From Flavobacterium sp. TAB 87 (GTDB lineage: Bacteria > Bacteroidota > Bacteroidia > Flavobacteriales > Flavobacteriaceae), in contig NZ_LLWK01000029.1 in NCBI RefSeq assembly GCF_001529295.1, positions 1-64,000 of the forward strand: a stretch of 64,000 nt of DNA, read 5' to 3'. Below are positions 52,271 to 61,559 of the stretch, one piece after another; the stretch's first letter is position 1; every line of letters starts with the position of its first letter. The position numbers and the translations under genes are program-made. The notes under the pieces were generated by a model. It ran no database searches, was not told the origin of the DNA, and saw only the letters and a program-made list of their open reading frames with translations.

Positions 52271-52332
52271 TTATAGAAAATAGTACCACATTTTTAGAAT
52301 ATTTTTTTTCTAATTTGTAAAAAATAAATATC

Positions 52333-53301
52333 ATGAGCAATACCTTTTATCCCTTACAATTTCATCCCATTTTAAAAGAACGAATTTGGGGCGGTGAAAA
52401 ATTAAAAACACTATTTAATAAACCAATTACTTCAAAAATTACTGGGGAAAGTTGGGAATTATCTACGGTAGAAGGAGACGTTAGTGTGGTGACACAAGGT
52501 TCTTTTGCAGGGAAGTCATTAAGTGCTGTTATCGAAGAGTTTCCTAATGAAATTTTAGGAGCTGCTGTTCATGAAAAATTCGGAAAACAATTTCCGTTAT
52601 TATTTAAATTTTTAGATGCTCGAGAGGATCTTTCGATTCAAGTGCATCCAAATGATGAACTGGCAAAAAAGCGACACAACTCTTTTGGTAAAACTGAAAT
52701 GTGGTACGTCATGCAAGCAGACAAAGATGCTCGTATTATTGTTGGATTTAAAGAAGATTCAAGTAAAGAAGAGTATGTCGAAAATTTAGAAAACAAGACA
52801 TTGCTCTCTCTTTTAGATAGTGTAACAGTTAATGTAGGTGATGTTTTCTTTTTAGAAACAGGAACAGTTCACGCCATTGGGGCTGGTTTGGTCATTGCCG
52901 AAATTCAGCAAACTTCAGACATTACGTATCGTTTGTATGATTTTGATCGTAAAGACGCCAACGGAAATACTAGAGAATTACATGTAGAGTTGGCTTTGGA
53001 TGCAATTAACTATAATAAGGTAGAAACGAAGAAAGAATACACCACCACCATTGATCAATCGAATACTATGGTTGATTGCCCTTATTTTACCACCAACTTT
53101 ATTCCTTTAAAAAATAAAATTAATGTAAAAAAGGACGGAGCTTCCTTTACCGTTTATATGTGTGTCGAAGGATCTTTTGAAATAGAATTTGAAGGACAAA
53201 AGCTATCCTATAAAAAAGGGGATACCGTACTAATTCCAGCAGCTCTTAATGAGTTTGGTATCAGTGGAAATGCTTCAATTTTAGAAATTTACATTTCATA
53301 G
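52333..53301 (+). CDS. manA: Mannose-6-phosphate isomerase, type I short form
   Basis: The 322-residue enzyme interconverts fructose-6- and mannose-6-phosphate. SIQVHPND with zinc ligand His105, GKTEMWYV with Glu122 and a later GTVHAIGAG are typical. It has the short length of the Bacillus type. The product mannose-6-phosphate is a precursor of GDP-mannose and would be the substrate for KDN synthesis if the neuB product at 19759 works that way. Confidence 0.93.
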   Translation: MSNTFYPLQFHPILKERIWGGEKLKTLFNKPITSKITGESWELSTVEGDVSVVTQGSFAGKSLSAVIEEFPNEILGAAVHEKFGKQFPLLFKFLDAREDLSIQVHPNDELAKKRHNSFGKTEMWYVMQADKDARIIVGFKEDSSKEEYVENLENKTLLSLLDSVTVNVGDVFFLETGTVHAIGAGLVIAEIQQTSDITYRLYDFDRKDANGNTRELHVELALDAINYNKVETKKEYTTTIDQSNTMVDCPYFTTNFIPLKNKINVKKDGASFTVYMCVEGSFEIEFEGQKLSYKKGDTVLIPAALNEFGISGNASILEIYIS

Positions 53302-53323
53302 TCAGTAATAGAAAGATTATGTG

Positions 53324-53331
53324 TACTTTTG
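53324..53331 (+). promoter_or_regulatory. TAnnTTTG promoter box of the 88-aa gene
   Basis: TACTTTTG is a full consensus match and overlaps a GTG-initiated extension of the downstream frame. The true ATG lies at 53357, 25 bp after the box. Confidence 0.6.
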
Positions 53332-53356
53332 CAGTCGAAATTTAATAAAGATAAAA

Positions 53357-53623
53357 ATGGCAAACGTTAAGAATTTAAAGAAAGATATCAATTTTGTATT
53401 AGCAGATATTATTGAAGCAGTTTACTTGTTCGAAGTATCAACTTCAGGAAATCCTACTCCAGAAACGAACGCTATCATTGATGAAGCTATCGCTTCTTTT
53501 GATAGTTTGATCACAAAAGTGAATCAAAAACACGTAGAAAATAAAAAAGTTCACTTCAAACAAATCAATGTTGAATTGGAACAAACTGCAAATCAATTGA
53601 TTGCTAAAATCAACGAATTGTAA
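53357..53623 (+). CDS. Conserved protein of unknown function, 88 aa
   Basis: The product begins MANVKNLKKDINFVLADIIE and is helical and acidic/lysine-rich throughout, with a C-terminal INVELEQTANQLIAKINEL that looks like a coiled coil. I remember small proteins of this kind near this tRNA in Flavobacteria, without function. No signal peptide is seen. A GTG at 53321 would extend the frame into the promoter box, so it was not used. Confidence 0.75.
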   Translation: MANVKNLKKDINFVLADIIEAVYLFEVSTSGNPTPETNAIIDEAIASFDSLITKVNQKHVENKKVHFKQINVELEQTANQLIAKINEL

Positions 53624-53656
53624 TTAAAAAAAACGATAAAAAAGTGTAAATTTATT

Positions 53657-53686
53657 TTGGAAAAACGAAATTCCCGCTTATATTTG
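53657..53686 (+). promoter_or_regulatory. Promoter of the tRNA-Thr gene
   Basis: TTG at 53657-53659 and TATATTTG at 53679-53686 are 19 bp apart, a complete match to the Bacteroidetes consensus. The tRNA begins 15 bp after the box. Confidence 0.75.
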
Positions 53687-53701
53687 CACCCGTAATGAGT
53701 C

Positions 53702-53775
53702 GCCAGCGTAGCTCAGTTGGCTAGAGCAGCTGATTTGTAATCAGCAGGTCGTGGGTTCGAGTCCCTCCGCCGGCT
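53702..53775 (+). tRNA. tRNA-Thr (TGT anticodon)
   Basis: The 74-nt sequence folds as a cloverleaf with D stem GCTC/GAGC, anticodon stem GCTGA/TCAGC, loop TTTGTAA, and TTCGAGT in the T loop. The anticodon TGT reads Thr codon ACA. The acceptor stem has an A-C mismatch at 4:69 and the T stem a T-T mismatch at 50:64. No CCA is encoded. A terminator follows nine bases later. Confidence 0.92.
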
Positions 53776-53784
53776 CAGAGTTTA

Positions 53785-53818
53785 AAAACCATCATAGAGA
53801 TATGATGGTTTTTTTTAT
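53785..53818 (+). terminator. Terminator after tRNA-Thr
   Basis: Arms AAAACCATCATA and TATGATGGTTTT enclose GAGA, followed by a T-run. Confidence 0.8.
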
Positions 53819-53850
53819 GCCTGATTTTTATGCCAAATTGGCCTCAAAAA

Positions 53851-53882
53851 AAAAGACGTATTACAACTGTAGTACGTCTTTT
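53851..53882. terminator. Terminator of the DUF4369 gene
   Basis: The 15-bp arms AAAAGACGTATTACA and TGTAGTACGTCTTTT pair with only one G-T and two loop bases. The preceding A-run gives a U-tail on the minus strand. It lies 20 bp after the DUF4369 stop. Confidence 0.75.
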
Positions 53883-53902
53883 AAATAAGTTTTATAAAAG
53901 TA

Positions 53903-54613
53903 TTATTCCTGCTTTTTGATCTCTTTAATATATTCGGTTAATTTTTTACCGTAAAGCGATTCTGCGACCTTTGGTGCCATTGATTTTTGAATGGTATCTA
54001 AATACTTAATGTTGATGTCGTAAATCTCAGATAAAGCAATATAAGGTGCAATTTCGTGACTGGCGTTGTTTATGGCAAAGTTTGTCGCGTATAAATATTT
54101 ACGTTTAATATTTGATTGCTGTCTAGCAGTTAAGCTGTCAACTACATTTTGTCCCTGGTATTTAATCGCTTTAAACTTTTGTTCTACTAATGTCAAACTT
54201 TCGTCATTAAAACGAGAATTCATTTTCTTGTACTCTTCATATAGTTCTTGATTTTTTGAACCCGTAATTTTTGCGTTCGTTAAAAATCCATCCAAATTGG
54301 TTTCGATTTTCATTTCGCCTGGTTCAGCAAAAAACAAAAGATTATTATCCATTGAGTTAGTTACTCCTCGATCTAAAAACAAGTACAGCATTTCTGGTGA
54401 TTTTAAATCAAGATTGGCTTCAAAACGAGAATCTCCATCAATTAAAATACTGTCGATGATCACTAAATTAGTATCGATTACACGTTGAATATACAACGTT
54501 CCTTTTTTTAATCCTTTAATGTCACCTGTCAAGTGCAAGTTGTCTTTTGAAGGTGTTTTGCTGCACGAAGCTAAGAGTATTACAGATACCAATGCAATAA
54601 TAGTTTTTTTCAT
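53903..54613 (-). CDS. DUF4369 domain lipoprotein
   Basis: The 236-residue product has a lipoprotein signal with LLASC (Cys17) and a DUF4369 domain: LTGDIKGLKKGTLYIQR, DSILIDGDSRFEANL and FAEPGEMKIETNL. This N-terminal domain is often joined to a thioredoxin fold in Bacteroidetes; here no CxxC follows and the second half is helical. Its function is unknown. Confidence 0.85.
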   Translation of the reverse strand: MKKTIIALVSVILLASCSKTPSKDNLHLTGDIKGLKKGTLYIQRVIDTNLVIIDSILIDGDSRFEANLDLKSPEMLYLFLDRGVTNSMDNNLLFFAEPGEMKIETNLDGFLTNAKITGSKNQELYEEYKKMNSRFNDESLTLVEQKFKAIKYQGQNVVDSLTARQQSNIKRKYLYATNFAINNASHEIAPYIALSEIYDINIKYLDTIQKSMAPKVAESLYGKKLTEYIKEIKKQE

Positions 54614-54686
54614 TGTCTTTTTAAATTTCGTGCAAAATAGAGAAAATTGTTGAAAAGAAACTATTTGCGCAACTGATTTTATAAAA

Positions 54687-54718
54687 AAAATACCGAACTA
54701 TTTTTAGTTCGGTATTTT
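54687..54718 (-). terminator. Terminator of the M61 peptidase gene
   Basis: Arms AAAATACCGAACTA and TAGTTCGGTATTTT form a perfect 14-bp stem around TTTT. It lies 17 bp after the stop of the minus-strand M61 gene. Confidence 0.8.
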
Positions 54719-54735
54719 GTCAATAAGCGTTATTT

Positions 54736-56598
54736 TTAGCCTTTTAACCACGCCTCACGCAATGCATTTTTACTGTTATCGGTTGCTTTGTAGCTGCCGC
54801 TGTTCTCATAAGGTAATTTTACTTTTCCTTTGATCGTCTGTTCTTTTTTATTTCGAATAATTTTTACAGTAATCGGGTCGTTTTCTTTCCAAGTTTGACT
54901 GATAGTTATTAAATCATAAATATTTTCTAAAGAATAGGTAACATCATTAATTACTAAAATTTCGTCACCTCCTTTTAAATCTAAGTTCGTGAAAAAGTCA
55001 TTCAGTTCGATTGCAGGAATCACCATTATTGCTTTGGTTTGCGGGTTTATAGTAATGTATGGCTTTTGGCCTTTCAAAAATACATTTCCTGGTTTCTTGA
55101 TTACTGATGGAGTAACGCCGACTTTTGCAAAGTAAGTATCGTATGCAATTGGAGTTGTTCCAGAAACATGTGCCTTTAAAAATTCTCCTACTTCAGGATA
55201 GGTTAATTCTGTGATTTTTGCAAACAGATCAGCATCATTAAAGGCTTTGTGAACTCCATATTCCTTAGATAATTGATGCATCAAATCTAGAATGCCTTTT
55301 TTGCCATTACTTTTTTCTCTAATAATAAGATCAATGCACATCCCAATTAAAGCACCTTTTTGATAAACGTTTAAATATTGATCTTTATAGGGTTGCTCTA
55401 GTACATTTTTACTCATTGTGGTAAACGACATCGTGTCGTTCATTGCATTTGCTTGCTCTACTTTTTCGGCCATGCGACCGTAAAAATCATCATCGGTAAT
55501 TAATCCTTGGTTGATTTGAAATAGATTTGCAAAATATTCGGTTACACCTTCGTACATCCATAAATGCTCTGACATTTTTGGAGCATTGTAATCAAAGTCA
55601 TGAATTTCTTTCGAATGAATAGTTAATGGCGTTACGATATGAAAAAATTCATGCGAAACAATGTCCTTTAATGACTTTAGTAATTCTTCTTGTGGCATCA
55701 TTTCGGGTAAAACAACAGTCGTCGACGTTGGGTGTTCTAAAGCGCCAAAACCTTTAGCGTCGTCTGCTTTTGTGGTCGATAAATACAATAAGACGCTGTA
55801 CTTTTTTGTAGCATCAATAGAACCCAAAAAGTTTTTTTGCGCCGTCATCATTGTTTTCATTTCTGGCGTGATACTTTCCGCAGTAATTTTTCCGGTTGGA
55901 GAATACACAGCAATTTGAATATTCATTCCATTGACATCAAAAGATGTGTAATCAGGTTTCGAATACATAATTGGATTCTCTACCAAATCGGCGTATCGAG
56001 TAGTAGTAAAAACGTCAATCGTATTGCTTGCGTCTTCATCTGTCATAGATGTTGCTCCCCAAAGTGTTTCAGGGTGAGTAATTGTAACCTTATACGGATT
56101 ATCCAATTTGCCTTGTAAATAGCCAATAAAGCCGTGAGTATTCACTACAAAATTTGCGTTGGCTAAAATATTGGTTCCAGCAGGAGAAAACACATCGTCT
56201 TTCCCAAAACCTTGTCCTTTTTCAGTGTCAAAAGTGTCATTTACTAGGTAAGTTATTTTAGATAAGACTTTGGCGTTTTTGATAATCCAATTGTTTTCAT
56301 CTGTTTTTGTAACTCCAAGCAAATTTCCTTTAGCATCAAATGCTTTTAAATCATCAATGTATCTTCCATAGTTGTCTTCAGAATAGGTTCCTGGGACTAT
56401 TTTAGGGATACTGAACGTAATTTCTTCTGTCGTTATTTTTGGAGGAGTGACGGTTACGGCAACTTTATCTGCAATAACATCGTTTAAGTTGAGGTGAACC
56501 TGTACGATTTTGGAGGTTTTGCCAGCGGTAGAGACAGCAGCTGTTTTACAACTCAATAGCGATAACGAAAGGGCGAGTGTTAGAACAATTTTTTTCAT
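54736..56598 (-). CDS. M61 family metallopeptidase with PDZ domain, lipoprotein
   Basis: The 620-residue product has a lipoprotein signal MKKIVLTLALSLSLLSC (Cys17), an N-terminal beta-rich domain, the zinc motif SHEFFHIVTP (HExxH) and the downstream EGVTEYFANL with the third ligand, and a C-terminal PDZ region with GGDEILVINDV. It is a glycyl aminopeptidase-type enzyme in the envelope. An upstream extension to 56634 lacks a signal peptide, so 56598 is used. Confidence 0.9.
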   Translation of the reverse strand: MKKIVLTLALSLSLLSCKTAAVSTAGKTSKIVQVHLNLNDVIADKVAVTVTPPKITTEEITFSIPKIVPGTYSEDNYGRYIDDLKAFDAKGNLLGVTKTDENNWIIKNAKVLSKITYLVNDTFDTEKGQGFGKDDVFSPAGTNILANANFVVNTHGFIGYLQGKLDNPYKVTITHPETLWGATSMTDEDASNTIDVFTTTRYADLVENPIMYSKPDYTSFDVNGMNIQIAVYSPTGKITAESITPEMKTMMTAQKNFLGSIDATKKYSVLLYLSTTKADDAKGFGALEHPTSTTVVLPEMMPQEELLKSLKDIVSHEFFHIVTPLTIHSKEIHDFDYNAPKMSEHLWMYEGVTEYFANLFQINQGLITDDDFYGRMAEKVEQANAMNDTMSFTTMSKNVLEQPYKDQYLNVYQKGALIGMCIDLIIREKSNGKKGILDLMHQLSKEYGVHKAFNDADLFAKITELTYPEVGEFLKAHVSGTTPIAYDTYFAKVGVTPSVIKKPGNVFLKGQKPYITINPQTKAIMVIPAIELNDFFTNLDLKGGDEILVINDVTYSLENIYDLITISQTWKENDPITVKIIRNKKEQTIKGKVKLPYENSGSYKATDNSKNALREAWLKG

Positions 56599-56660
56599 AA
56601 ATATAAGTTGGTTTTGCAATTGGTCTTGTAACACCGTTTTTTGTTACATCCTATTAGTTA

Positions 56661-56694
56661 TAAAAAGAACAAAGCTCCTGAATAGGAGCTTTGT
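56661..56694 (-). terminator. Terminator of the TIGR03643 gene
   Basis: Arms ACAAAGCTCCT and AGGAGCTTTGT form a perfect 11-bp stem around GAAT. On the minus strand, a T-run follows the stem. Confidence 0.75.
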
Positions 56695-56700
56695 AAATTA

Positions 56701-56979
56701 TTAGTCGAATTTGTTTTTTATATAATACTTACCATCCAAATCCTCGTCAAAATCATCAATTTTTACAGGTTTTGGTTTTGGTTTGCTTCCGAGCGCTTTT
56801 TTCTTCCACATCTCAAATTTTTCAGCGGGCATCTTCTTTTTCATAATCTCGAGAATTTCTGTGTCAGAAAGTCCAAATTGTTTTTTTATGATTTCAAATG
56901 GATTTTTCTCTTCTAGAGCTAAAGCTACTACCTTCTCTGTTTCGTCCCAATTCAATTCTTTTCGGTTACTCTTTTTCAT
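56701..56979 (-). CDS. TIGR03643 (DUF2805) family protein
   Basis: The 92-residue product shows MKKSNRKELNWDETEKVVAL, IIKKQFGLSDTEILEIMKKK and FEMWKKKALGSKPKPKP, the family pattern, with a helix-turn-helix-like centre (residues 28-55) and an acidic tail. The function is unknown. A GTG one codon upstream also fits, but the ATG is preferred. Confidence 0.85.
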   Translation of the reverse strand: MKKSNRKELNWDETEKVVALALEEKNPFEIIKKQFGLSDTEILEIMKKKMPAEKFEMWKKKALGSKPKPKPVKIDDFDEDLDGKYYIKNKFD

Positions 56980-57089
56980 CACGTGAAAATTAATTCAAAT
57001 TTGTGTTTAATGATTAATATATTGATTTTCAATTTACATACCAATATTAATAAAAATAATAATCACTTCACAGCTTAAACACCTTTTTT

Positions 57090-57926
57090 TTATTCTTTTT
57101 TAATAGGTAGTGCCGTGCGTTGTTTTTTTAGCGGAATTTCTAATAACTTTCCGAGATTATTATGCTCGCTTTCTAGCATATGGGTATCTACTCCGTAAAT
57201 TATTTTGTCGGTTGGTAAATAGGTAAATGTGCCAAATAATCGATCCCAAATCGAAAAAATATTTCCATAGTTACTGTCGGTATAAGGTAAGACATAATGA
57301 TGGTGAATTTTGTGCATGTTGGGAGAAACGATACAGTAGCTTAATAGTTTATCTAGCTTTTTAGGCATGTTTATATTGGCATGATTAAATTGTGAAGCCA
57401 CTACCGACAAAGATTGATACAAGAAAACCAACCACATCGGGCTGCCGACGATTAAGACACCTAAAGCAGTAAAGGCAAATCGAATTACACTTTCTCCTGG
57501 ATGGTGTCTGTTAGCAGTCGTAGTGTCTATCCAAGTGTCCGTATGGTGAATAATGTGAAAGCGCCACAAGAATTTTATCTTATGTTCAACTAAATGAGCC
57601 AAGTAAGCACCGATTAAATCAAGAAGTAAAAGGCCGATAATGGTATAAAGTAAAAGTGACATTTCAGGAAGCGACTGTAAAATTCCGAATTGATGGGCTA
57701 TCGTCCAATCGGCAGTTTGAAGTAATATAAATGCTAAAACAAAATTAATTAGAATAGTAGTAAACGTAAGAAAGAAATTGATTTTGGCGTGTTTCCATTT
57801 GTGATACTGCAGCTGAAATAAAGGAAAGTTGTTTTCGATTAACCAAAAAACAGTAATGCCACCCACTAAAATTAAGCTGCGGTGCAATGAAGAAATCGTG
57901 CTGAAATAGGATACAAGCTCATTCAT
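57090..57926 (-). CDS. Sterol desaturase / fatty acid hydroxylase family protein
   Basis: The 278-residue membrane protein has five hydrophobic segments and the diiron His clusters HLVEH, RFHIIHHTDTWID, TANRHHPGE and HKIHHH. It oxidises a lipid-like substrate in the membrane; the exact substrate is not evident. The next gene, 68 bp upstream, encodes a DoxX-like protein on the same strand. Confidence 0.88.
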   Translation of the reverse strand: MNELVSYFSTISSLHRSLILVGGITVFWLIENNFPLFQLQYHKWKHAKINFFLTFTTILINFVLAFILLQTADWTIAHQFGILQSLPEMSLLLYTIIGLLLLDLIGAYLAHLVEHKIKFLWRFHIIHHTDTWIDTTTANRHHPGESVIRFAFTALGVLIVGSPMWLVFLYQSLSVVASQFNHANINMPKKLDKLLSYCIVSPNMHKIHHHYVLPYTDSNYGNIFSIWDRLFGTFTYLPTDKIIYGVDTHMLESEHNNLGKLLEIPLKKQRTALPIKKE

Positions 57927-57994
57927 ACAACTACCATTTTAAGCGATTAGACAAACAAATTTGCGATAAGTGCTTCTTTAAAATAGTTTTAAAA

Positions 57995-58348
57995 CTACGT
58001 ATATAGAAACGCCCACCACATTAAAAGAACTTGCAACGGCAAACGCAACAATAAGACCCACTTAGGTAAACCAAAACTTGCTCTTTGCTCTTGAACCATA
58101 AATAGATTGGCCGGAAAAACAGCAATTAAAAGCGCTATAATTCCCCAAGCTGAATAAGTTGTAGTAGCAGGTACCGCTAACAAAATTCCTAAAATAATTT
58201 CAGCAAATCCGCTAAGACGATTTAATAATTTTGGATTGGGTAGGTACGACGGAATGATTTTTAGGTACATTCTCGGGTTTCTAAAATGATTTAATCCTGC
58301 AATTATATAAATTAGAGCCATTAAATAGAGATGCCAAGGTAAATTCAT
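57995..58348 (-). CDS. DoxX-like small membrane protein
   Basis: The 117-residue protein has four hydrophobic segments. It shows YIIAGLNHFRNPRMYLKIIP, LNRLSGFAEIILGILL and a final helix WVLLLRLPLQVLLMWW, which is typical of the DoxX/MauE superfamily. The role is unknown. It may be cotranscribed with the desaturase-like gene. Confidence 0.82.
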   Translation of the reverse strand: MNLPWHLYLMALIYIIAGLNHFRNPRMYLKIIPSYLPNPKLLNRLSGFAEIILGILLAVPATTTYSAWGIIALLIAVFPANLFMVQEQRASFGLPKWVLLLRLPLQVLLMWWAFLYT

Positions 58349-58432
58349 AATAGTAGGTTTACTACGAATTTAGCAAAAATAGCAACAGTATTTTACGAAG
58401 GGGTTAAATTTCTTTACCCCTTGTAGTTTTAA

Positions 58433-59326
58433 TCAAGATGACTTTAGACGAATATTCATTAAAACAATAGCAAGAATTATTAAAACTATGCCCAGCCATT
58501 GTAAAAAGACCACTTGCTCATTTAGTAAAATGTAGGCCATCAATACCGATATTGGTAATTCTAGTGCCGAAACAATACTTCCTAGCCCAATTCCGGTTAA
58601 TGGAAAACCCGCATTCATTAACATTGGCGGAATAATGGTTCCGAATAAAGCTAGAATGATTCCCCATTTTGCAAAAATCTCTAAATTAAAAGGGCTGATT
58701 TGTGTAACAGCAGCAAAAGTAAAAACAATTACAGCACCACCTAATAGCATGAATAAGCTACGTTGTGCCGAAGAAATTTCGGTTGCAACTCGGTTGGCTG
58801 TAAACATAGTAGTGGTAAAAGAAGCGGCTGCAAAAATCCCGAACACTAAACCGCGCCAATCTAGAGCGACTTCGTTTTGAAGAATGTTTGTCGCCAAAGC
58901 AGTTCCAATCAAAACTATGACCACGGCAAGTACTTTTTGTTTGGAAGGCAGCTTTTTATCCAAGAAATATTCTAATAAAACACCCATCCAAACCGTTTGC
59001 ATTAGCATCACAATTCCGATAGAAACCGGAATGTATCGTACGGCCAAGTAGTAAAATAAACTGGTCATTCCCATTGATGTCCCTGCGAGCATCAAATGAA
59101 AAATATTTTTTGGACTTGCTTTTCGTCCTGCATTTTTATTTTTTATTTTTTGAAATAAATTGATCAGCAATAATCCAGTAATTCCTAAAACAAATTGAGC
59201 AGTCGTAACTTCGGCAGTTGTATAATTTTCATCATAAGCCATTCGTACAAAAGTTGCTAACATTCCGTAGCTTGAAGCGCCGATTGCTACAAGAAAAACT
59301 CCTTTTAAAACATTCGTTTTAGCCAT
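58433..59326 (-). CDS. EamA/DMT family transporter
   Basis: The 297-residue protein has ten hydrophobic segments in two EamA repeats: SSYGMLATFVRMAYDEN and ALATNILQNEVALDWRGLVF begin the halves. The substrate of such drug/metabolite transporters cannot be read from sequence. A frame to 59350 would run through the TATCTTTG promoter box, so the ATG at 59326 is chosen. Confidence 0.85.
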   Translation of the reverse strand: MAKTNVLKGVFLVAIGASSYGMLATFVRMAYDENYTTAEVTTAQFVLGITGLLLINLFQKIKNKNAGRKASPKNIFHLMLAGTSMGMTSLFYYLAVRYIPVSIGIVMLMQTVWMGVLLEYFLDKKLPSKQKVLAVVIVLIGTALATNILQNEVALDWRGLVFGIFAAASFTTTMFTANRVATEISSAQRSLFMLLGGAVIVFTFAAVTQISPFNLEIFAKWGIILALFGTIIPPMLMNAGFPLTGIGLGSIVSALELPISVLMAYILLNEQVVFLQWLGIVLIILAIVLMNIRLKSS

Positions 59327-59347
59327 TTTTTTTATTTTAAATGCGTG

Positions 59348-59355
59348 CAAAGATA
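59348..59355 (-). promoter_or_regulatory. TAnnTTTG promoter box of the EamA transporter gene
   Basis: On the minus strand the bases read TATCTTTG, a full match, 21 bp before the ATG. It sets the start choice. Confidence 0.6.
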
Positions 59356-59434
59356 AGCCATTTCTACTTGTTTAACGGATTGAAATTTTTATAAAATTTT
59401 AGTTTTCTAAAATATCTTTTAGCCTACTTGATTC

Positions 59435-59471
59435 AAAAAAAAATCCTGTAAGATTTAATCTTACAGGATTT
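59435..59471 (-). terminator. Terminator of htpG
   Basis: Arms AAATCCTGTAAGATT and AATCTTACAGGATTT form a 15-bp stem with one loop base written on paper (three to five in practice). An A-run at 59435-59443 gives a U-tail on the minus strand. Confidence 0.85.
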
Positions 59472-59494
59472 AATAGTGATAAAGTTGGATAAAC

Positions 59495-61378
59495 TTATTT
59501 AATCATTTCAAAACTACGTTTTACAAAAGCAGTTAGTGCCTCTCCTTTTAGTAAGTTTTGCGATAATTTAGCCAAGTCAAGCGCTTGTTTAACTAAGTGC
59601 TCTTGGTGTGTTTTGTCTTCGGTATTTAAAATGTTTGAAGCCAAATCAGAATTGGTATTTACAACCAAATTGTACATTTCGGGCATGTTTCCCATTCCGA
59701 ACATTCCGCCACCGCCAGATTGACTCATTTCTTTCATTCTACGCATAAATTCTGGTTGCGTAATTATAAAAGGAGCTGCTTGGCTGTCCATTGCTTCCAA
59801 TTGCACGGTATATGCTTTTGGAATGTAAGTTTCTAAAGAAGTTTTTAAATTTTCTTTTTCTTCCTCTGATAATTTAGAAATTGTTTCTTCATCTTTTTTG
59901 ATCAGGTTATCCACATGATCAGAATCGACACGAACAAAAGTAATATCTGAATTGTCGCCTTCAATTTTTTGAATTAAATGCGAGATAATCGGAGAATCTA
60001 ACAATAATACTTGGTATCCTTTGTCTTTTGCTGTTTCAATATAAGAGTGCTGTGCCTCTTTATTACCAGCATATAAAACAACAATTTTACCGTCCTTATT
60101 AGTTTGATTGTCTTTGATTTTTTCTTTTAATTCTTCTAAAGTAAAGTAGGTGTCGTCTACCGTTGGGTATAAAACGAATGCACCTGCTTTTTCGTAAAAT
60201 TTATCTTCAGACAACATTCCGTATTCTAGAACTATTTTAATATCGTTCCATTTTGCTTCAAAATCAGCACGATTTTCATTGAATAGCGCTTTTAGTTTAT
60301 CTGCAACTTTACGAGTAATATAGTTTGAGATTTTCTTAACCGCACCATCTGCTTGTAATCCAGAACGAGAAACGTTCAACGGAATATCTGGTGAATCAAT
60401 CACCCCTTTTAACATCGTTAAAAATTCAGGTACAATTCCTTCTACATTATCAGTAACGTAAACTTGGTTTTGGTATAACTGAATTTTGTCTTTTTGAATT
60501 TGCAAATCAGAACCTAACTTAGGAAAATATAAAATTCCGGTTAAGTTAAATGGATAATCTACATTTAAGTGAATGTGAAACAACGGATCTTCAAATTGCA
60601 TTGGATACAATTCTCTGTAGAATGACTTGTAATCTTCATCAGATAATTCAGTTGGTTGCTTCGTCCAAGCTGGATTTGGGTTGTTGATGAAATTATCAAT
60701 TTCAACCGTTTCATTTACGTAATCTTCAGGAGCATCTTCTGGCTTTGGAAGTGTTTCTGTTTTTGTTCCGAATTTAATCGGAATAGGCATAAATTTATTG
60801 TATTTATTCAATAAACCTGCAATTTTAGAATCTTCTAAAAAGTCTAAAGAGTCTTCGGCAACATGAAGAATAATTTCTGTTCCGCGTGAAGTTTTGTCAG
60901 CTGGTTCCAAAGTGAATTCTGGGCTACCATCGCAAGTCCAATGTGCTGCTGGCTCATCTTTGTATGATTTAGTAATGATTTCTACCTTTTCTGCAACCAT
61001 AAAGGCAGAGTAGAAACCGAGTCCAAAATGGCCAATAATTCCAGAATCTTTAGCAGAATCTTTGTATTTGTCTAAGAACTCTTCGGCTCCAGAAAAAGCA
61101 ACTTGATTAATGTATTTTTCAACCTCATCCGAAGTCATTCCCAAACCTTGATCGATAATGTGGATCTTTTTACCTTCTTTATCTACCTTGATTTCAATAA
61201 ACGGATTTCCAAATTCTACTTTAGCTTCACCTATGCTTATAAGGTGTTTGAGCTTTAGAGTAGCATCAGTTCCATTCGAAATTAGCTCACGTAAGAAGAT
61301 TTCGTGATCACTATATAAGAATTTTTTGATTAAGGGAAAGATGTTTTCTACTGAAACATTAATTTTACCTGTTGTCAT
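59495..61378 (-). CDS. htpG: Molecular chaperone HtpG (Hsp90 family)
   Basis: The 627-residue chaperone has the GHKL ATP site: LRELISNGTDATLKLKHL, DQGLGMT, GHFGLGFYSAFMVAEKV and GTEIILHV, then the middle and dimerisation domains. Near residue 560 a Gly/Met-rich insert, SGGGGMFGMGNMPEMYN, precedes the C-terminal helices; I remember this as common in Bacteroidetes HtpG. It assists late folding of client proteins under stress. Confidence 0.97.
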   Translation of the reverse strand: MTTGKINVSVENIFPLIKKFLYSDHEIFLRELISNGTDATLKLKHLISIGEAKVEFGNPFIEIKVDKEGKKIHIIDQGLGMTSDEVEKYINQVAFSGAEEFLDKYKDSAKDSGIIGHFGLGFYSAFMVAEKVEIITKSYKDEPAAHWTCDGSPEFTLEPADKTSRGTEIILHVAEDSLDFLEDSKIAGLLNKYNKFMPIPIKFGTKTETLPKPEDAPEDYVNETVEIDNFINNPNPAWTKQPTELSDEDYKSFYRELYPMQFEDPLFHIHLNVDYPFNLTGILYFPKLGSDLQIQKDKIQLYQNQVYVTDNVEGIVPEFLTMLKGVIDSPDIPLNVSRSGLQADGAVKKISNYITRKVADKLKALFNENRADFEAKWNDIKIVLEYGMLSEDKFYEKAGAFVLYPTVDDTYFTLEELKEKIKDNQTNKDGKIVVLYAGNKEAQHSYIETAKDKGYQVLLLDSPIISHLIQKIEGDNSDITFVRVDSDHVDNLIKKDEETISKLSEEEKENLKTSLETYIPKAYTVQLEAMDSQAAPFIITQPEFMRRMKEMSQSGGGGMFGMGNMPEMYNLVVNTNSDLASNILNTEDKTHQEHLVKQALDLAKLSQNLLKGEALTAFVKRSFEMIK

Positions 61379-61521
61379 ATTTTTTAAAATTTAAGTTTAA
61401 CTTGATGATTCTCATCTAGTCAAATAGAATACCAATGTAATTGTAAATGACAAATTGTCGGAGGTGTTAATTTTGAAACAAAAAAAAATAATTTTTAAAC
61501 AAAATCAAATTATTTGCAATG

Positions 61522-61529
61522 TACCTTTG
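61522..61529 (+). promoter_or_regulatory. TAnnTTTG promoter box of the lipocalin-OmpA operon
   Basis: TACCTTTG is a full consensus match, 31 bp before the ATG at 61560. A possible AT-rich region upstream lacks a clear TTG. Confidence 0.65.
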
Positions 61530-61559
61530 TAGGAGTATTAATTATAAAATACCATAACA

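Noticed and set aside
53702..53900. Integration site at tRNA-Thr
   Set aside because: No integrase and no direct repeat of the tRNA 3' end was seen. Core-type genes follow on both sides.
55661..56118. Plus-strand frames opposite the M61 peptidase gene
   Set aside because: They are antisense shadows of a well-supported gene with a zinc motif and signal peptide.
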